From Actinoplanes octamycinicus (GTDB lineage Bacteria; Actinomycetota; Actinomycetes; Mycobacteriales; Micromonosporaceae): 64,000 nucleotides of DNA. Below, piece after piece: positions 44,440-53,332 of this stretch. How positions within the stretch are numbered: the stretch's first letter is position 1; each line of letters opens with the position of its first letter. The stretch is from assembly GCF_014205225.1 (NCBI RefSeq), contig NZ_JACHNB010000001.1, forward strand, positions 7,483,501 to 7,547,500, given 5' to 3'. The notes under the pieces are model-generated. The model saw only the letters and a program-made list of their open reading frames with translations, searched no databases and was not told the DNA's origin. The translations under genes were made by a program, and so were the position numbers.

Positions 44440-47250
44440 GTGGCATTGAACAGATCCAGCAGACCTACTCTCCGGCGTTCGGTGACGGTGCTCGCGATCG
44501 GAGCCACCGTCACCGCCCTCGCCACTCCGGCCGCCAACGCTCAGGCGCCGGCCGACCCGGAAGCCACCGGCTGGGCGCAGATCGCCGCGCTCCAGCAGGT
44601 CAAGAAGTCGCTGACCGAGCCGGAACGCAAACTCGACAGCCGGCTCGCCATCGAGCTGCGCAAACGTGACAACAAGGTGTCCGCGTCCGCGCTGCCGAAG
44701 GTGGCCACCGGCGTGGAGGTCAGCAAGTCCGGGACCACCAAGGTGGAGATCCACGCCGGCGCCGTCGACGACGGCCTGCTCGCCCGGCTGCGCAAGGCCG
44801 GCGCCACCGTCCGGTTCCCGTCGGCGAAGACCGGGACCGTGCTGGTCGAGGCGCCGCTGAGCGCGCTGCCGGAGATCGCCGGGTGGAAGGACGTGACCGC
44901 GATCGACCTGGCGCACGGGGCGATCACCGGGCACCAGACCGACCCGGCCAAGCGGACCCAGTCGAAGCAGGAGAAGGCGAAGGAGCAGGAGGCCAAGGCC
45001 GCCGCGATCGCCGCGGTCGGCGAGGTGGTCTCCGAGGGCGACCGCACCCACGCCGCCGACACCGCCCGCAAGAAGTACAAGGTGACCGGCACCGGCGTGA
45101 AGGTCTGCGCGCTCTCCGACGGCATCGACTCGCTCGCCGCCTCGCAGGCCTCCGGTGACCTGCCGGCCGACCTCGACGTGCTGCCCGGTCAGGAGGGCGA
45201 GGGCGACGAGGGCACCGCGATGCTGGAGATCATCCACGACCTGGTGCCGAACGCGCAGCTCGGCTTCGCGACCGCGTTCACCAGCGAGGCGAGCTTCGCG
45301 GAGAACATCCGGGCACTGCGCTTCACCGCGCACTGCGACATCATCGTCGACGACGTCGTGTACTACCACGAGAGCCCGTTCCAGGACGGCCTGCCGGCCC
45401 AGGCGGTGAACGCGGTGACCGCCGACGGGGCGTACTACTTCAGCTCGGCCGGCAACGAGGGCAACAAGCTGGACGGCACCTCCGGCAACTGGGAGGGCGA
45501 CTTCGTCGACTCCGGCCGGGGCATCGGCAAGTTCGTCGGCCAGGCGCACGACTTCGACCCGGGCGCGGGCGTGCAGGTGCTGAACCCGTTGTCGCGCAAC
45601 AGCAACGGCGTGGTCACCACCCTGTGGTGGGCGGACCCGCTGGGCGGCTCGGCCAACGACTACGACCTCTACCTGCTCGACTCGGCCGGCAACGTCACCG
45701 ACTTCTCGCAGGACACCCAGGACGGCAACGACGACCCGTTCGAGATCCTGGCGACCAGCCAGTTCACCGTCAACCAGCGGCTGGCCGTGGTGAAGTACTC
45801 CGGCGAGGTCCGCTACCTGCAGCTCAGCGCGTTCCGCGGCCGGTTCACCGACTCGCCGGACGGATCCCTCAAGGGCTTCTCGACGTCCGGGGTGCTGCGC
45901 GGGCACGCCGCCGCCGAGCAGGCGTTCGCGGTGGCCGCGGCGCCGGCCGCCGCCCCGCTGCCGTTCGACCTGGAGGACGGCGACCCGCCGAACCCGGCCG
46001 GGCCGTACCCGAACGTGTTCACCAAGCAGACCAAGCCGGAACGGTTCACCTCGGACGGCCCGCGCCGGATCTTCTACCAGGCGGACGGCACGCCGATCAC
46101 CCCCGGCGACTACACCGCGACCGGCGGCGTGGTCCGCAACAAGCCGCAGATCACCGCGGCCGACGGCGTGGTCACCTCGGTGCCGGACTTCTCGCCGTTC
46201 TTCGGCACCTCGGCGGCCGCGCCGCACGCCGCCGCGATCGCCGCGCTGGCCCTCTCCGGCAACCCGGGGCTGACCAACGCGGAGATCCGCGCCGCCCTCA
46301 CCGAGACCGCGCTGGACCTGTCCCCGACCGGCTACGACGTGCGCACCGGCTACGGCGTGATCCGCGCCGACCTGCTGCTGCGCAACACCGGCGCGACGCC
46401 GCAGCCGCTGGTCAAGGCCGGTACGCCGACGGTCACCGAGACCACCGGTGACGGCGACGGCTATCTGGAGCCGGGTGAGCAGGGCACCCTGGCGCTGCCC
46501 GCGGTGAACGTCGGCGACGGCACCGCGACCGGCGTCAACCAGGTGGTCGACCCGGACGACGCGCGGGCGACGGTGACGCCGCACGCCGCGTCGTACGGAA
46601 ACCTCGCCGCGGGCGCGACGAAGTCGAAGAACTTCAAGATCAAGCTGGCCGCGGACTACCCGCTCGGCCGGCCGGTCACGCTGCGGGTGAAGACCACCTT
46701 CGCCGGCGTGCTCTCGCCCACCACCAGCACCCCGGCGGTGGCGACCGGGCACCCGACGCCGGTGCGCGACTTCGCCTACAGCGGCGCGCCGGTGCCGATC
46801 CCGGACAACAACCCGGCCGGCGCCACCGCCACCGTGGACGTCAGCGGCGTCGGCACCGCCTCCTCGCTGACCTTCTCGATCGACGGCACCACCTGCACGA
46901 TCGACAACGCCGCCACCACCGTCGGCATCGACCACACCTGGGTCGGTGACCTGACCGGCACGCTGACCGCGCCGGACGGCCGGACCGCGACGCTGTTCAG
47001 CCGCCGCGGCACCAGCGGCAACAACCTCTGCCAGGTGGTCTTCGACGACGCCGCGAGCACCCCGTTCGCGACCGTGCTGTCCGATGCCGCGCCGTTCACC
47101 GGCACCTGGAAACCGAACGAACCGCTCTCCGCCCTGCGGACCTCGCCGGTGGACGGGACCTGGACGTTCAAGGTCACCGACAGCGCCAGCGGCGACGTCG
47201 GCTCGATCCGCGCCTTCTCACTGCACATCGCCGGCTTCGAACCGGCCTGA
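44440..47250 (+). CDS. Secreted subtilase-like protease (D-E-S type) with P domain
   Basis: 936 residues. Signal peptide residues 1-33. Subtilisin-like domain: catalytic Asp227 (VCALSDGID) and Ser591 (FFGTSAAAPH), but the position of the catalytic His in HGTAM is Glu257 (DEGTAMLEIIHD), a sedolisin-like Asp/Glu/Ser set known from an S8/S53-like subfamily. C-terminal P/Homo B domain (about 775-936). Cell-surface or secreted proteolysis. GTG 44440 chosen after GGGGGG; the frame to 44371 lacks a ribosome site. The region is followed by a strong terminator. Confidence 0.85.
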   Translation: MALNRSSRPTLRRSVTVLAIGATVTALATPAANAQAPADPEATGWAQIAALQQVKKSLTEPERKLDSRLAIELRKRDNKVSASALPKVATGVEVSKSGTTKVEIHAGAVDDGLLARLRKAGATVRFPSAKTGTVLVEAPLSALPEIAGWKDVTAIDLAHGAITGHQTDPAKRTQSKQEKAKEQEAKAAAIAAVGEVVSEGDRTHAADTARKKYKVTGTGVKVCALSDGIDSLAASQASGDLPADLDVLPGQEGEGDEGTAMLEIIHDLVPNAQLGFATAFTSEASFAENIRALRFTAHCDIIVDDVVYYHESPFQDGLPAQAVNAVTADGAYYFSSAGNEGNKLDGTSGNWEGDFVDSGRGIGKFVGQAHDFDPGAGVQVLNPLSRNSNGVVTTLWWADPLGGSANDYDLYLLDSAGNVTDFSQDTQDGNDDPFEILATSQFTVNQRLAVVKYSGEVRYLQLSAFRGRFTDSPDGSLKGFSTSGVLRGHAAAEQAFAVAAAPAAAPLPFDLEDGDPPNPAGPYPNVFTKQTKPERFTSDGPRRIFYQADGTPITPGDYTATGGVVRNKPQITAADGVVTSVPDFSPFFGTSAAAPHAAAIAALALSGNPGLTNAEIRAALTETALDLSPTGYDVRTGYGVIRADLLLRNTGATPQPLVKAGTPTVTETTGDGDGYLEPGEQGTLALPAVNVGDGTATGVNQVVDPDDARATVTPHAASYGNLAAGATKSKNFKIKLAADYPLGRPVTLRVKTTFAGVLSPTTSTPAVATGHPTPVRDFAYSGAPVPIPDNNPAGATATVDVSGVGTASSLTFSIDGTTCTIDNAATTVGIDHTWVGDLTGTLTAPDGRTATLFSRRGTSGNNLCQVVFDDAASTPFATVLSDAAPFTGTWKPNEPLSALRTSPVDGTWTFKVTDSASGDVGSIRAFSLHIAGFEPA

Positions 47251-47257
47251 CCGATCC

Positions 47258-47289
47258 GGTCCGGGCGCGCTCACCGGCGCGCCCGGACC
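47258..47289. terminator. Hairpin terminator between convergent genes
   Basis: Perfect 13-bp stem GGTCCGGGCGCGC / GCGCGCCCGGACC with a 6-base loop, 7 bases after the protease stop and before the stop of the opposing gene. Confidence 0.7.
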
Positions 47290-47295
47290 GCCCGG

Positions 47296-48228
47296 TCAGC
47301 GCTCCCGGCCCAGGCCCGGATGGGCGGGGCCGCCGAGCTGGGCGGAGATCCGGTCGAGCACCGTCCAGTGCGCGGCACCGTCCCGCTCGATCTGCGGATC
47401 CTCGTCGTGCGCGTCATCCCAGGCGCCGGCCAGGCCGGCCAGTTCGCTCGCCGCTGTGGCCCACTCGTCGCCGGTCAGGGTCACGGTCGCTTCCCGACCG
47501 GAAAGCTGTTCGCGTACGTCCGCAGCGATCCGTCGCAGCCGGTCACTCGCCTCCCCCGGCCCGCCGTCGAAGTCGTCGGGACCCTCGTCCGGTTCGTCGA
47601 AGATCTCCAGGAACAACCGCCACTGCCGAGCCGGCAACGTCACCGGATAGCGGCGGGCGGGATCGACCCCGAGCTCCAGCACCGCGTCCAGGTCGGTGGC
47701 GTCCCGCAGATCCAGCAGCCCGGCCGCGACGGTGAACTCGCACCACGGCGACCAGCCCAGCTCCGGCACGTCGAGGCCGGTGCCACGGACCCGCCACCGG
47801 TACGACTCCCCCGGCCCCAGCTGGTCCAGCTCGGCCACCGCGGTCCGGTCCGGCTCCACCGGCACGCCGATCATCTCCGGCTCGGTGGCGCCGTCCAGCG
47901 GCACCAGCTCGAAGGTCACCTCACCGGGCATCCGGTCGAACGCCGCCGACAACCTCGGCGTGGTGGTGCGGACGACCGGGCGCCCCGGCCCACCGACACA
48001 TCCCGGCACCCCGTCGACGGCCAGCCGGGTGGCGACCGGCTGGAACGCCAGCCCGGCCACCGAGGGCGGCGGCGCGTCGGTGTCGATCACCAGGACCGAG
48101 CAGAACGCGGCCTGCTCGGCGCGGCAGAACGCTTCCGGATCGAGGCGGGGCGGGTCGCCGTACGACGGCCCGGGCAGCAACGCCGCCGCGACCGCGACCG
48201 ATGCGGCGACCGCGACCGCCCGCCGCAT
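47296..48228 (-). CDS. Secreted protein of unknown function
   Basis: 310 residues. Signal peptide-like N-terminus (MRRAVAVAASVAVAAALLPGPSYG). Contains four Cys in the mature part and a fibronectin-like stretch (SYRWRVRGTGLDVPELGWSPW). No catalytic motif recognised. Start chosen at 48228 because AGGAGATCG precedes it; an ATG at 48243 overlapping the upstream stop would add five residues. Last gene of the PadR operon. Confidence 0.6.
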   Translation of the reverse strand: MRRAVAVAASVAVAAALLPGPSYGDPPRLDPEAFCRAEQAAFCSVLVIDTDAPPPSVAGLAFQPVATRLAVDGVPGCVGGPGRPVVRTTTPRLSAAFDRMPGEVTFELVPLDGATEPEMIGVPVEPDRTAVAELDQLGPGESYRWRVRGTGLDVPELGWSPWCEFTVAAGLLDLRDATDLDAVLELGVDPARRYPVTLPARQWRLFLEIFDEPDEGPDDFDGGPGEASDRLRRIAADVREQLSGREATVTLTGDEWATAASELAGLAGAWDDAHDEDPQIERDGAAHWTVLDRISAQLGGPAHPGLGRER

Positions 48229-48242
48229 CGATCTCCTGCTCA

Positions 48243-49283
48243 TCAGCCCTCGCGGTCCGCTCCGTCGTCCAGGTGCCGCGGCCACGCCGCGACCAGGGCG
48301 GCGGCGACCGCGACGAGCCCGGCAACCGTCCAGGTCACAACCGGGATCTCCTCGCCCGGACTGTAGACGATGTAGGGATAGGGCGAACCGTGCGCGTAGA
48401 CCATCACCTGGTAGGCGTCCCGCAGATGCGCGTAGGCCGGGACGGCCGCCAGCGCCGCGGCCACCACGCCCGCCCCGGTCGCCACCCGCCGGCGGCGCGG
48501 CCCGCTGGCCCGCACCCAGGCGGCGAAGGCGGCCGCGGCCAGCCATCCGGCGAGCGCGCCGGCGACCAGCCCGGCGACAGTCAGCGGGCGGATCACCGCC
48601 GTCTCGCGCGGCCACACCTCGGTGGCCCAGGAGACCGGCCCGGCCCGGCCCTGATCGGCACCCTCGCCCATCATCGAGCCGGTGCCCTGCAGCTTCAGCC
48701 CACCCTTGACGGCCGTGTAGTAGAGATCTCGGGTCGGCGTCGTCGTGGCGCCCCAGTCCGTACCGAAACTGGTGATCGCCTTGCCGTCCCGGATCTGGAA
48801 CGACGTGATCCGCCAGCCGGCCGCGGTCAGCGCGGCCCGCAGCCGGTCGGCCGACAGCTCGGCGGTCCCCTCCGCCCGGACCAGTGCGTCCGGGCCCTGC
48901 ATGGCCGACCCCTCCCGGTAGACGGCGGCCGGCGCCGGCATCCCGGAGATTGCCGCGTTGAGCTCGCGCAACTCGCTGTCCGACGGGACCGGGGCGGCCG
49001 TCTGCCAGCCCAGCCAGGTCCCGGCCGTCGCGCCGAACGCGCCCAGCACCACCGCGGCGACCAGCGCGCCGGCCCAGGCCAGCGGCCGCCGGGCGGGCAG
49101 CCGGAAGCGCTGGCGCAGGCCGCTGAGCACCAGGTGCAACGCCTGGCCGCGGGTCGGCGCGCCACGGCCGGCCGCGGCCATGTCCATCAGCGTGGTGATC
49201 ATTTCGGCGCCGCGGTGGGCGCGGTAGGCCTTCGGGTACGCCCGGAGCAGCCGCTGGTAGCGCAGTTCCATCCGGTCGCTCAT
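48243..49283 (-). CDS. HAAS-like membrane protein of a PadR operon
   Basis: 346 residues. N-terminal LRYQRLLRAYPKAYRAHRGAEMITTLMD is the HAAS-like helix set typical of proteins next to PadR regulators, followed by about five hydrophobic segments (near 67-92, 238-260, 270-290, 315-338) and an extracellular region. ATG start overlaps the stop of the 40-residue ORF (ATGA). Probably a regulated envelope stress or export partner; function not known. Confidence 0.75.
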   Translation of the reverse strand: MSDRMELRYQRLLRAYPKAYRAHRGAEMITTLMDMAAAGRGAPTRGQALHLVLSGLRQRFRLPARRPLAWAGALVAAVVLGAFGATAGTWLGWQTAAPVPSDSELRELNAAISGMPAPAAVYREGSAMQGPDALVRAEGTAELSADRLRAALTAAGWRITSFQIRDGKAITSFGTDWGATTTPTRDLYYTAVKGGLKLQGTGSMMGEGADQGRAGPVSWATEVWPRETAVIRPLTVAGLVAGALAGWLAAAAFAAWVRASGPRRRRVATGAGVVAAALAAVPAYAHLRDAYQVMVYAHGSPYPYIVYSPGEEIPVVTWTVAGLVAVAAALVAAWPRHLDDGADREG

Positions 49284-49402
49284 CGGATACCGCCTTCGCT
49301 CTTCGGCGCGATGCCGTCGTCTGTCGTGGTGCCTTCGCCCATCGGGACGCCTTCGCTCATCCGGGCGCCGCCCTCGCCCGCCGGGGCGACGCCTTCGCTC
49401 AT
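49280..49402 (-). CDS. 40-residue MSEG-repeat ORF between PadR and membrane protein
   Basis: Encodes a 40-residue peptide with repeated M-S/G-E-G blocks (MSEGVAPAGEGG, MSEGVPMGEG, KSEGG). Start overlaps the PadR stop and its stop overlaps the membrane protein ATG (ATGA on both sides). The repeated ATGAGCGAAGG units look like duplicated ribosome-site/start modules. It may be translated, or may be a tool that only couples translation. Confidence 0.45.
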   Translation of the reverse strand: MSEGVAPAGEGGARMSEGVPMGEGTTTDDGIAPKSEGGIR

Positions 49403-49719
49403 CGGGCACCGCCGAAGGCCAGCCGCAAACGGGAAGCGGCCGCGTCCGCGTTGCGCCGCAGCCGTTTCACCTCGGTCGCGAGCGCCGTCGTGCCGGCGTC
49501 GGTGAGCCGGTAGTAGCGGCGCAGCCGGCCGTCGACCGCCTCCTCCCGATCGACCTCGATCAGGCCCTTCTCGGTCAGCCGGTCGAGGGCTCCGTAGAGC
49601 GTGCCGGGCCGCAGCACGACCTCGCCCTGCGACATCTGCTCGACCGCGTGGATCACGCCATACCCGTGTGCGGGCTCCGCCGCCAGGGCGGTGAGGATCA
49701 AGAACGTCGGTTCCTGCAT
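49399..49719 (-). CDS. PadR-family transcriptional regulator
   Basis: 106 residues. MQEPTFLILTALAAEPAHGYGVIHA and RPGTLYGALDRLTEKGLIEV are hallmark PadR winged-helix features. Start ATG 49719, which sits a few bases after the -10 of a very good promoter; a GTG at 49731 is unlikely as it lies within that promoter. Likely autorepresses through the AT-rich promoter and controls the downstream membrane genes. Confidence 0.9.
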   Translation of the reverse strand: MQEPTFLILTALAAEPAHGYGVIHAVEQMSQGEVVLRPGTLYGALDRLTEKGLIEVDREEAVDGRLRRYYRLTDAGTTALATEVKRLRRNADAAASRLRLAFGGAR

Positions 49720-49727
49720 GGACCGGA

Positions 49728-49756
49728 ACACTACGTCTGCCGATATATAACGTCAA
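49728..49756 (-). promoter_or_regulatory. Promoter of the PadR operon (TTGACG-N17-TAGTGT), leaderless
   Basis: TTGACG (49756-49751) and TAGTGT (49733-49728) have the ideal 17-base spacing. The TATATAA stretch between them is a plausible PadR operator. Predicted transcript start falls at or within 2 bases of the ATG at 49719. Confidence 0.7.
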
Positions 49757-49764
49757 CCGTAGTA

Positions 49765-50493
49765 TCAGCCGGCGACGAGATGCCTCCGGACCGCGGTCAC
49801 ATCCTCGGCGGCCAGCCCGGCCGCTCGCAGCCGCGCCTCCACGTCCAGATCGGCCAGCAGGTCATCCAGCACGGCGGCGATCGTCGTACCCCGCCGGGCC
49901 AGACTCGCCGCGACCGGATCCGCGCCGGCGTCATGCTCGAAATAGTGGCGCAGCCGTTCCTCGCTCACCGCGTAGTCGGCCACGATCGCCTCCGCGGTCA
50001 CCCCGGCCAGCGCGAGCAGCAGCAGCGAGATCAGGCCGGTGCGGTCCCGCCCGATCCCGCAGTGCACCACCACCCCACCGGTCGGCGCGGCCCGGGCCAC
50101 CGCCGCGACCGCCGCCGCGCACCGGTCCGCCTTGTGCTCCAGGAACGGCCGGTAATAGAGCGGCGTGCCATCCATCTCGGAGTCGACGCACCGATACCAG
50201 AAGTCCGCGTCCCCGTTGTCGTCCAACGGCACGGTCACCACGGCGATCCCGTCCGGCCGGGACACCGCGCCCGCCCGCTCGCCGTCCTCCCTCTCGTCGT
50301 CCTCCCTCAGGTCGACAACGGTCCGCACGCCATAGTCCCGCAGCGCCGCCCACCCACCCGCACTCAGCCGATCCAGGTTGTCCCCCCGGACCACCGCCCG
50401 CCACCTGGTCCGCCGCCCGTCTCGGGTCGGCAGCCCACCGAGGTCACGGATGTTGAAACAGCCCTCCCAGTCCAGATGCCGATCGATCTCCAT
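49765..50493 (-). CDS. Tyrosine-protein phosphatase (PTP-like)
   Basis: 242 residues. Active-site loop HCGIGRDRTG with Cys145 and Arg151, and N-terminal FNIRDLGGLPTRDGRRTRW, the standard pattern of bacterial tyrosine/lipid phosphatases. ATG start. Stop lies close to the PadR promoter, which is read in the same direction. Confidence 0.9.
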   Translation of the reverse strand: MEIDRHLDWEGCFNIRDLGGLPTRDGRRTRWRAVVRGDNLDRLSAGGWAALRDYGVRTVVDLREDDEREDGERAGAVSRPDGIAVVTVPLDDNGDADFWYRCVDSEMDGTPLYYRPFLEHKADRCAAAVAAVARAAPTGGVVVHCGIGRDRTGLISLLLLALAGVTAEAIVADYAVSEERLRHYFEHDAGADPVAASLARRGTTIAAVLDDLLADLDVEARLRAAGLAAEDVTAVRRHLVAG

Positions 50494-50533
50494 CGTCGGA
50501 AGGTATCAATTCGCGGCCGGACCGGGCGCCGGC

Positions 50534-52786
50534 TCACGCACCCGATGCAGCGTCCGGCCCGGTAACGACGCCGAGCAGCGCACGGATGCCATCTGCCCGG
50601 ATGTCGCCCAACCGGTCGAAGATCGCAAGAGCCTCTCGCCACATGGCCGCGGCTTCTTCGCGGAGCCCGGTTCCCGCCACCACCGTTCCCAGACGTTCCA
50701 GGGTCTCTGCCTGTCCGACCGCATGACCGATCCGCATCCGGCAATCCAGTGCCCGGCGGTAGGCGTCGATCGCGCCAGCGGTGTCCCCGAGTTCCTCGGT
50801 GATCGACGCGACGAGATGGAGGGCATGCCCTTGCCCGAAGAGGTAGCCGATCTCAGTGTGGATCTCCAAAGCCTGGCGGTATCGACGCAATGCTTCGCGA
50901 CGCCGGCCGTTTCGCTGCAGATACTCACCCATGCTGATCAACGTCGCGCCTTCGCAGTAACGGTTTCCCGCGGCGCGATGGAACCGCATGGAGGCTCGGT
51001 AGACCTCCTCGGCCTCCTCGGAGCGGTCGAGCTTCTCCAACACTCCGGCCATGTGATGCAACGATTGACCCTCGCCGTAGGCATCACCCAACCGACGGCG
51101 AATCACCAACGCCTGCTCGAGGTAGCCCAAGGCGACCTCGTATTGTCCGGTCTCCTTCGCTCCGATCCCGAGATTGCTCGCGAGCCATCCTTCGGCGAAG
51201 GCGTCACCGATGATCTGCGCCGACCGCAGACCGAGGTCGAATGTGGTCATGTAGTCGTTCCAGTGACTACGGAGACGGAAGTAGGTGAAGGCGAATAGAG
51301 GCAACCGCCACGCGATGGTGTGCAGCCCCCTCTCCCCAGCGGCCCTGGTTGTCTCCACCAGATTGACCCGCTCGAGCTCGAACCAGTCCAAAGCCTCAAT
51401 GGGCGCACCGAAGACTCTCTGCTGACGTGGCCGCTCGGCTGGATCGATGCTCGGCCGGCGCCGGTGCTTGTTCAAGATGGTGTCCGCCTGCTCGGCAGTA
51501 CACAGATACCACTCGGCGAGCCGTCGCTGCGCCGCGCCTCGGTCGGACCGGCTGGACTCCTTGGCCACGAGTTCCTGCGCGTAGAGCTTCAACAAGTCGT
51601 GCATCCGGAACCGCCCCGGTCGCGGCTCTTCCAGAAGACTGACATCACGCAGGATCCGAAGGGCCTTCTGTGCCGCACGTCGTGGCCGCGACAGTAAGGC
51701 AGCGGTGGCCCAGGCATCGATCGCGGGTCCCGGATGCAAGCCGAGCAAGCGGAAGACTTGCTGGAGGTCCGCCTTGAGGGCCTGATACGACCATGAGAAG
51801 ACCGCGCGGATCCGCGCTTGGTCATAGTCCGTGTCACTCAACTCGTCCAGGCAATGTGCTTGGAGTTCCCGAACCGCATCGGCGAGGCAGTCGTAGGAGC
51901 CGTTCGACACCCTCTCGGCAGCGATCTTGATGGCCAGTGGCAGGAAAGCGCATTTCTCGACCAGCGCTTGAGCCTGAGCAGCCTCCGCGTCGACCCGCTC
52001 CGGTCCGACGATGCGCCCGAACAACTCGAGTGCCTCGTTCGAATCCAGGACGTCCAGGAAGACGCGGGGCACATTCTCGAGCGCCGCGATGCCGGACAAG
52101 GTGCTGCGGCTGGTGATCAGAACGAGGCTTGAGGAGGTGCCCGGAAGCAGCCCGGCAATCTGGTCGCTGCGTCCGACGTTGTCCAGGACGATCAGCAGGC
52201 GCTGACCCGCCACCAGGGAACGGAAGAGCGCCCCCTGCTCCTCAGCGGTTCTCGGGATCTGCAGGGGCGCCACACCGAGCGCTCGGAGGAGCTGCCCGAG
52301 CGCCTCGGACTCGGTCATGGGAGAACGCGCGTCGTAGCCACGCAGGTTCAGATAGAGCTGACCATCCGGGAATCGATCCGCCATGGCATGCGCCCAGTGC
52401 AGCGCGAGCGCCGTCTTGCCGACGCCCGCGGTTCCGGCCACGGCGGTGATGACGACCGGGCCGGGCTCGGCGAGTGGCGGCGCATCGAGCAGGCCGTCCA
52501 GCAGCGCCACCTCAGTCGCACGGCCAGTGAAGTGGGCAGGAGCCCGGGGAAGTTGCCGGGGCAGCGGTGGCGCCGGCAACGACGGCGGGTGTAGATGCAC
52601 GATGGCCGCTTGCACCACCGAGCCCTCCACCGCAGAGTTGATCTGGTTGATGACTGTCAGACTCCCGCCGTCGGGCGGGTCGAGGGCCGCTACAGCACCG
52701 GGGTCGCTGCCCTCCACCGATCCAGCACTCCCCGCGGGCTCACCGGGATCGTCACGGGGAGTGATGGCATCCGACGGCATACTCAT
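50534..52786 (-). CDS. NB-ARC/TPR (NLR-like) protein with N-terminal RHIM/BASS-like motif
   Basis: 750 residues. Residues about 46-64 (VINQINSAVEGSVVQAAIV) form an amyloid-like signalling motif with a VVQ core. NB-ARC ATPase follows with P-loop GTAGVGKTA at about 118-126, Walker B LLIVLDNV at 197-204, and a winged helix. The C-terminal half (about 480-740) is TPR repeats (RALDCRMRIG, QALEIHTEIG), the sensor. Layout matches bacterial NLR proteins that control death-type effectors. ATG with GGAGTGAGTC. Divergent from a small protein carrying a related motif. Confidence 0.85.
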   Translation of the reverse strand: MSMPSDAITPRDDPGEPAGSAGSVEGSDPGAVAALDPPDGGSLTVINQINSAVEGSVVQAAIVHLHPPSLPAPPLPRQLPRAPAHFTGRATEVALLDGLLDAPPLAEPGPVVITAVAGTAGVGKTALALHWAHAMADRFPDGQLYLNLRGYDARSPMTESEALGQLLRALGVAPLQIPRTAEEQGALFRSLVAGQRLLIVLDNVGRSDQIAGLLPGTSSSLVLITSRSTLSGIAALENVPRVFLDVLDSNEALELFGRIVGPERVDAEAAQAQALVEKCAFLPLAIKIAAERVSNGSYDCLADAVRELQAHCLDELSDTDYDQARIRAVFSWSYQALKADLQQVFRLLGLHPGPAIDAWATAALLSRPRRAAQKALRILRDVSLLEEPRPGRFRMHDLLKLYAQELVAKESSRSDRGAAQRRLAEWYLCTAEQADTILNKHRRRPSIDPAERPRQQRVFGAPIEALDWFELERVNLVETTRAAGERGLHTIAWRLPLFAFTYFRLRSHWNDYMTTFDLGLRSAQIIGDAFAEGWLASNLGIGAKETGQYEVALGYLEQALVIRRRLGDAYGEGQSLHHMAGVLEKLDRSEEAEEVYRASMRFHRAAGNRYCEGATLISMGEYLQRNGRRREALRRYRQALEIHTEIGYLFGQGHALHLVASITEELGDTAGAIDAYRRALDCRMRIGHAVGQAETLERLGTVVAGTGLREEAAAMWREALAIFDRLGDIRADGIRALLGVVTGPDAASGA

Positions 52787-52831
52787 GACTCACTCCGAGA
52801 TGGTCAGCTTCGATGCCCAGCTGGCTGACAT

Positions 52832-52853
52832 ATCGTAAGGTTCTGATTACTGA
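52832..52853 (+). promoter_or_regulatory. 22-nt conserved element, copy 2
   Basis: ATCGTAAGGTTCTGATTACTGA, 18 of 22 identical to the element at 44363, and 56 bases before the ATG of the effector-like gene. The pair suggests a shared regulator or sigma factor for the protease and the NLR partner. Confidence 0.5.
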
Positions 52854-52909
52854 AAGTCGATACTTGGTTACTCCGACCCTAGTGGTGAACAAGCAGCCGG
52901 GAGACGAAC

Positions 52910-53332
52910 ATGGATCCGATCAGTCTGGCGATCGCCGGGGCGGTAGCCGCCAAGGGTGCCGAAATGGCCGTCCAGCAGACTCCCGATGCGTGGCGGCGCT
53001 TCGTCGCCTTCGTCCGCGACCGGCTTTCCCGAGAGGACCGCGGGGCTGAGCTGCTGACCGCAGCGGAGGCCGACCAGAAACCGGTGGTCGTGGAGGCTCT
53101 CGCTGAGGAGATCACCCGGCTTCGGCAGGCTGACCCGACATTCGATCGCGCTCTTCAGCAGCAGTGGACCGCCATCACCGTCGCACCGCAGACCAGGTCG
53201 AACCAGGCGACCAACATCGTGACCGGGAGCGTCGGCGGGCATCTCGTGCAGGCCACGGAGATCTCCGGCGGTGTTTCCTTCGGGCCCGCCGAGCGGACCG
53301 GAACGCCGTCGGCGCAGGAGCCTCCGCGATGA
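52910..53332 (+). CDS. Small NLR-partner effector candidate with C-terminal amyloid motif
   Basis: 140 residues. N-terminus MDPISLAIAGAVAAKGAEMAV is a hydrophobic helix; the middle is charged helical; the C-terminus has NIVTGSVGGHLVQATEIS (about 102-119), sharing V-x-G-x-x-VQA with the NLR protein's motif, followed by GGVSFG. Resembles bacterial Bell-type effectors, in which an amyloid motif follows a membrane-active domain. ATG with GGGAGACGAAC. Its stop overlaps the menC start (ATGA). Confidence 0.65.
   Translation: MDPISLAIAGAVAAKGAEMAVQQTPDAWRRFVAFVRDRLSREDRGAELLTAAEADQKPVVVEALAEEITRLRQADPTFDRALQQQWTAITVAPQTRSNQATNIVTGSVGGHLVQATEISGGVSFGPAERTGTPSAQEPPR

Noticed and set aside
44161..46935. 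924-residue frame on the minus strand opposite the protease
   Set aside because: It is a GC-rich antisense shadow of the protease and HEAT-like genes, with Arg/Gly/Val-rich composition and no motifs.
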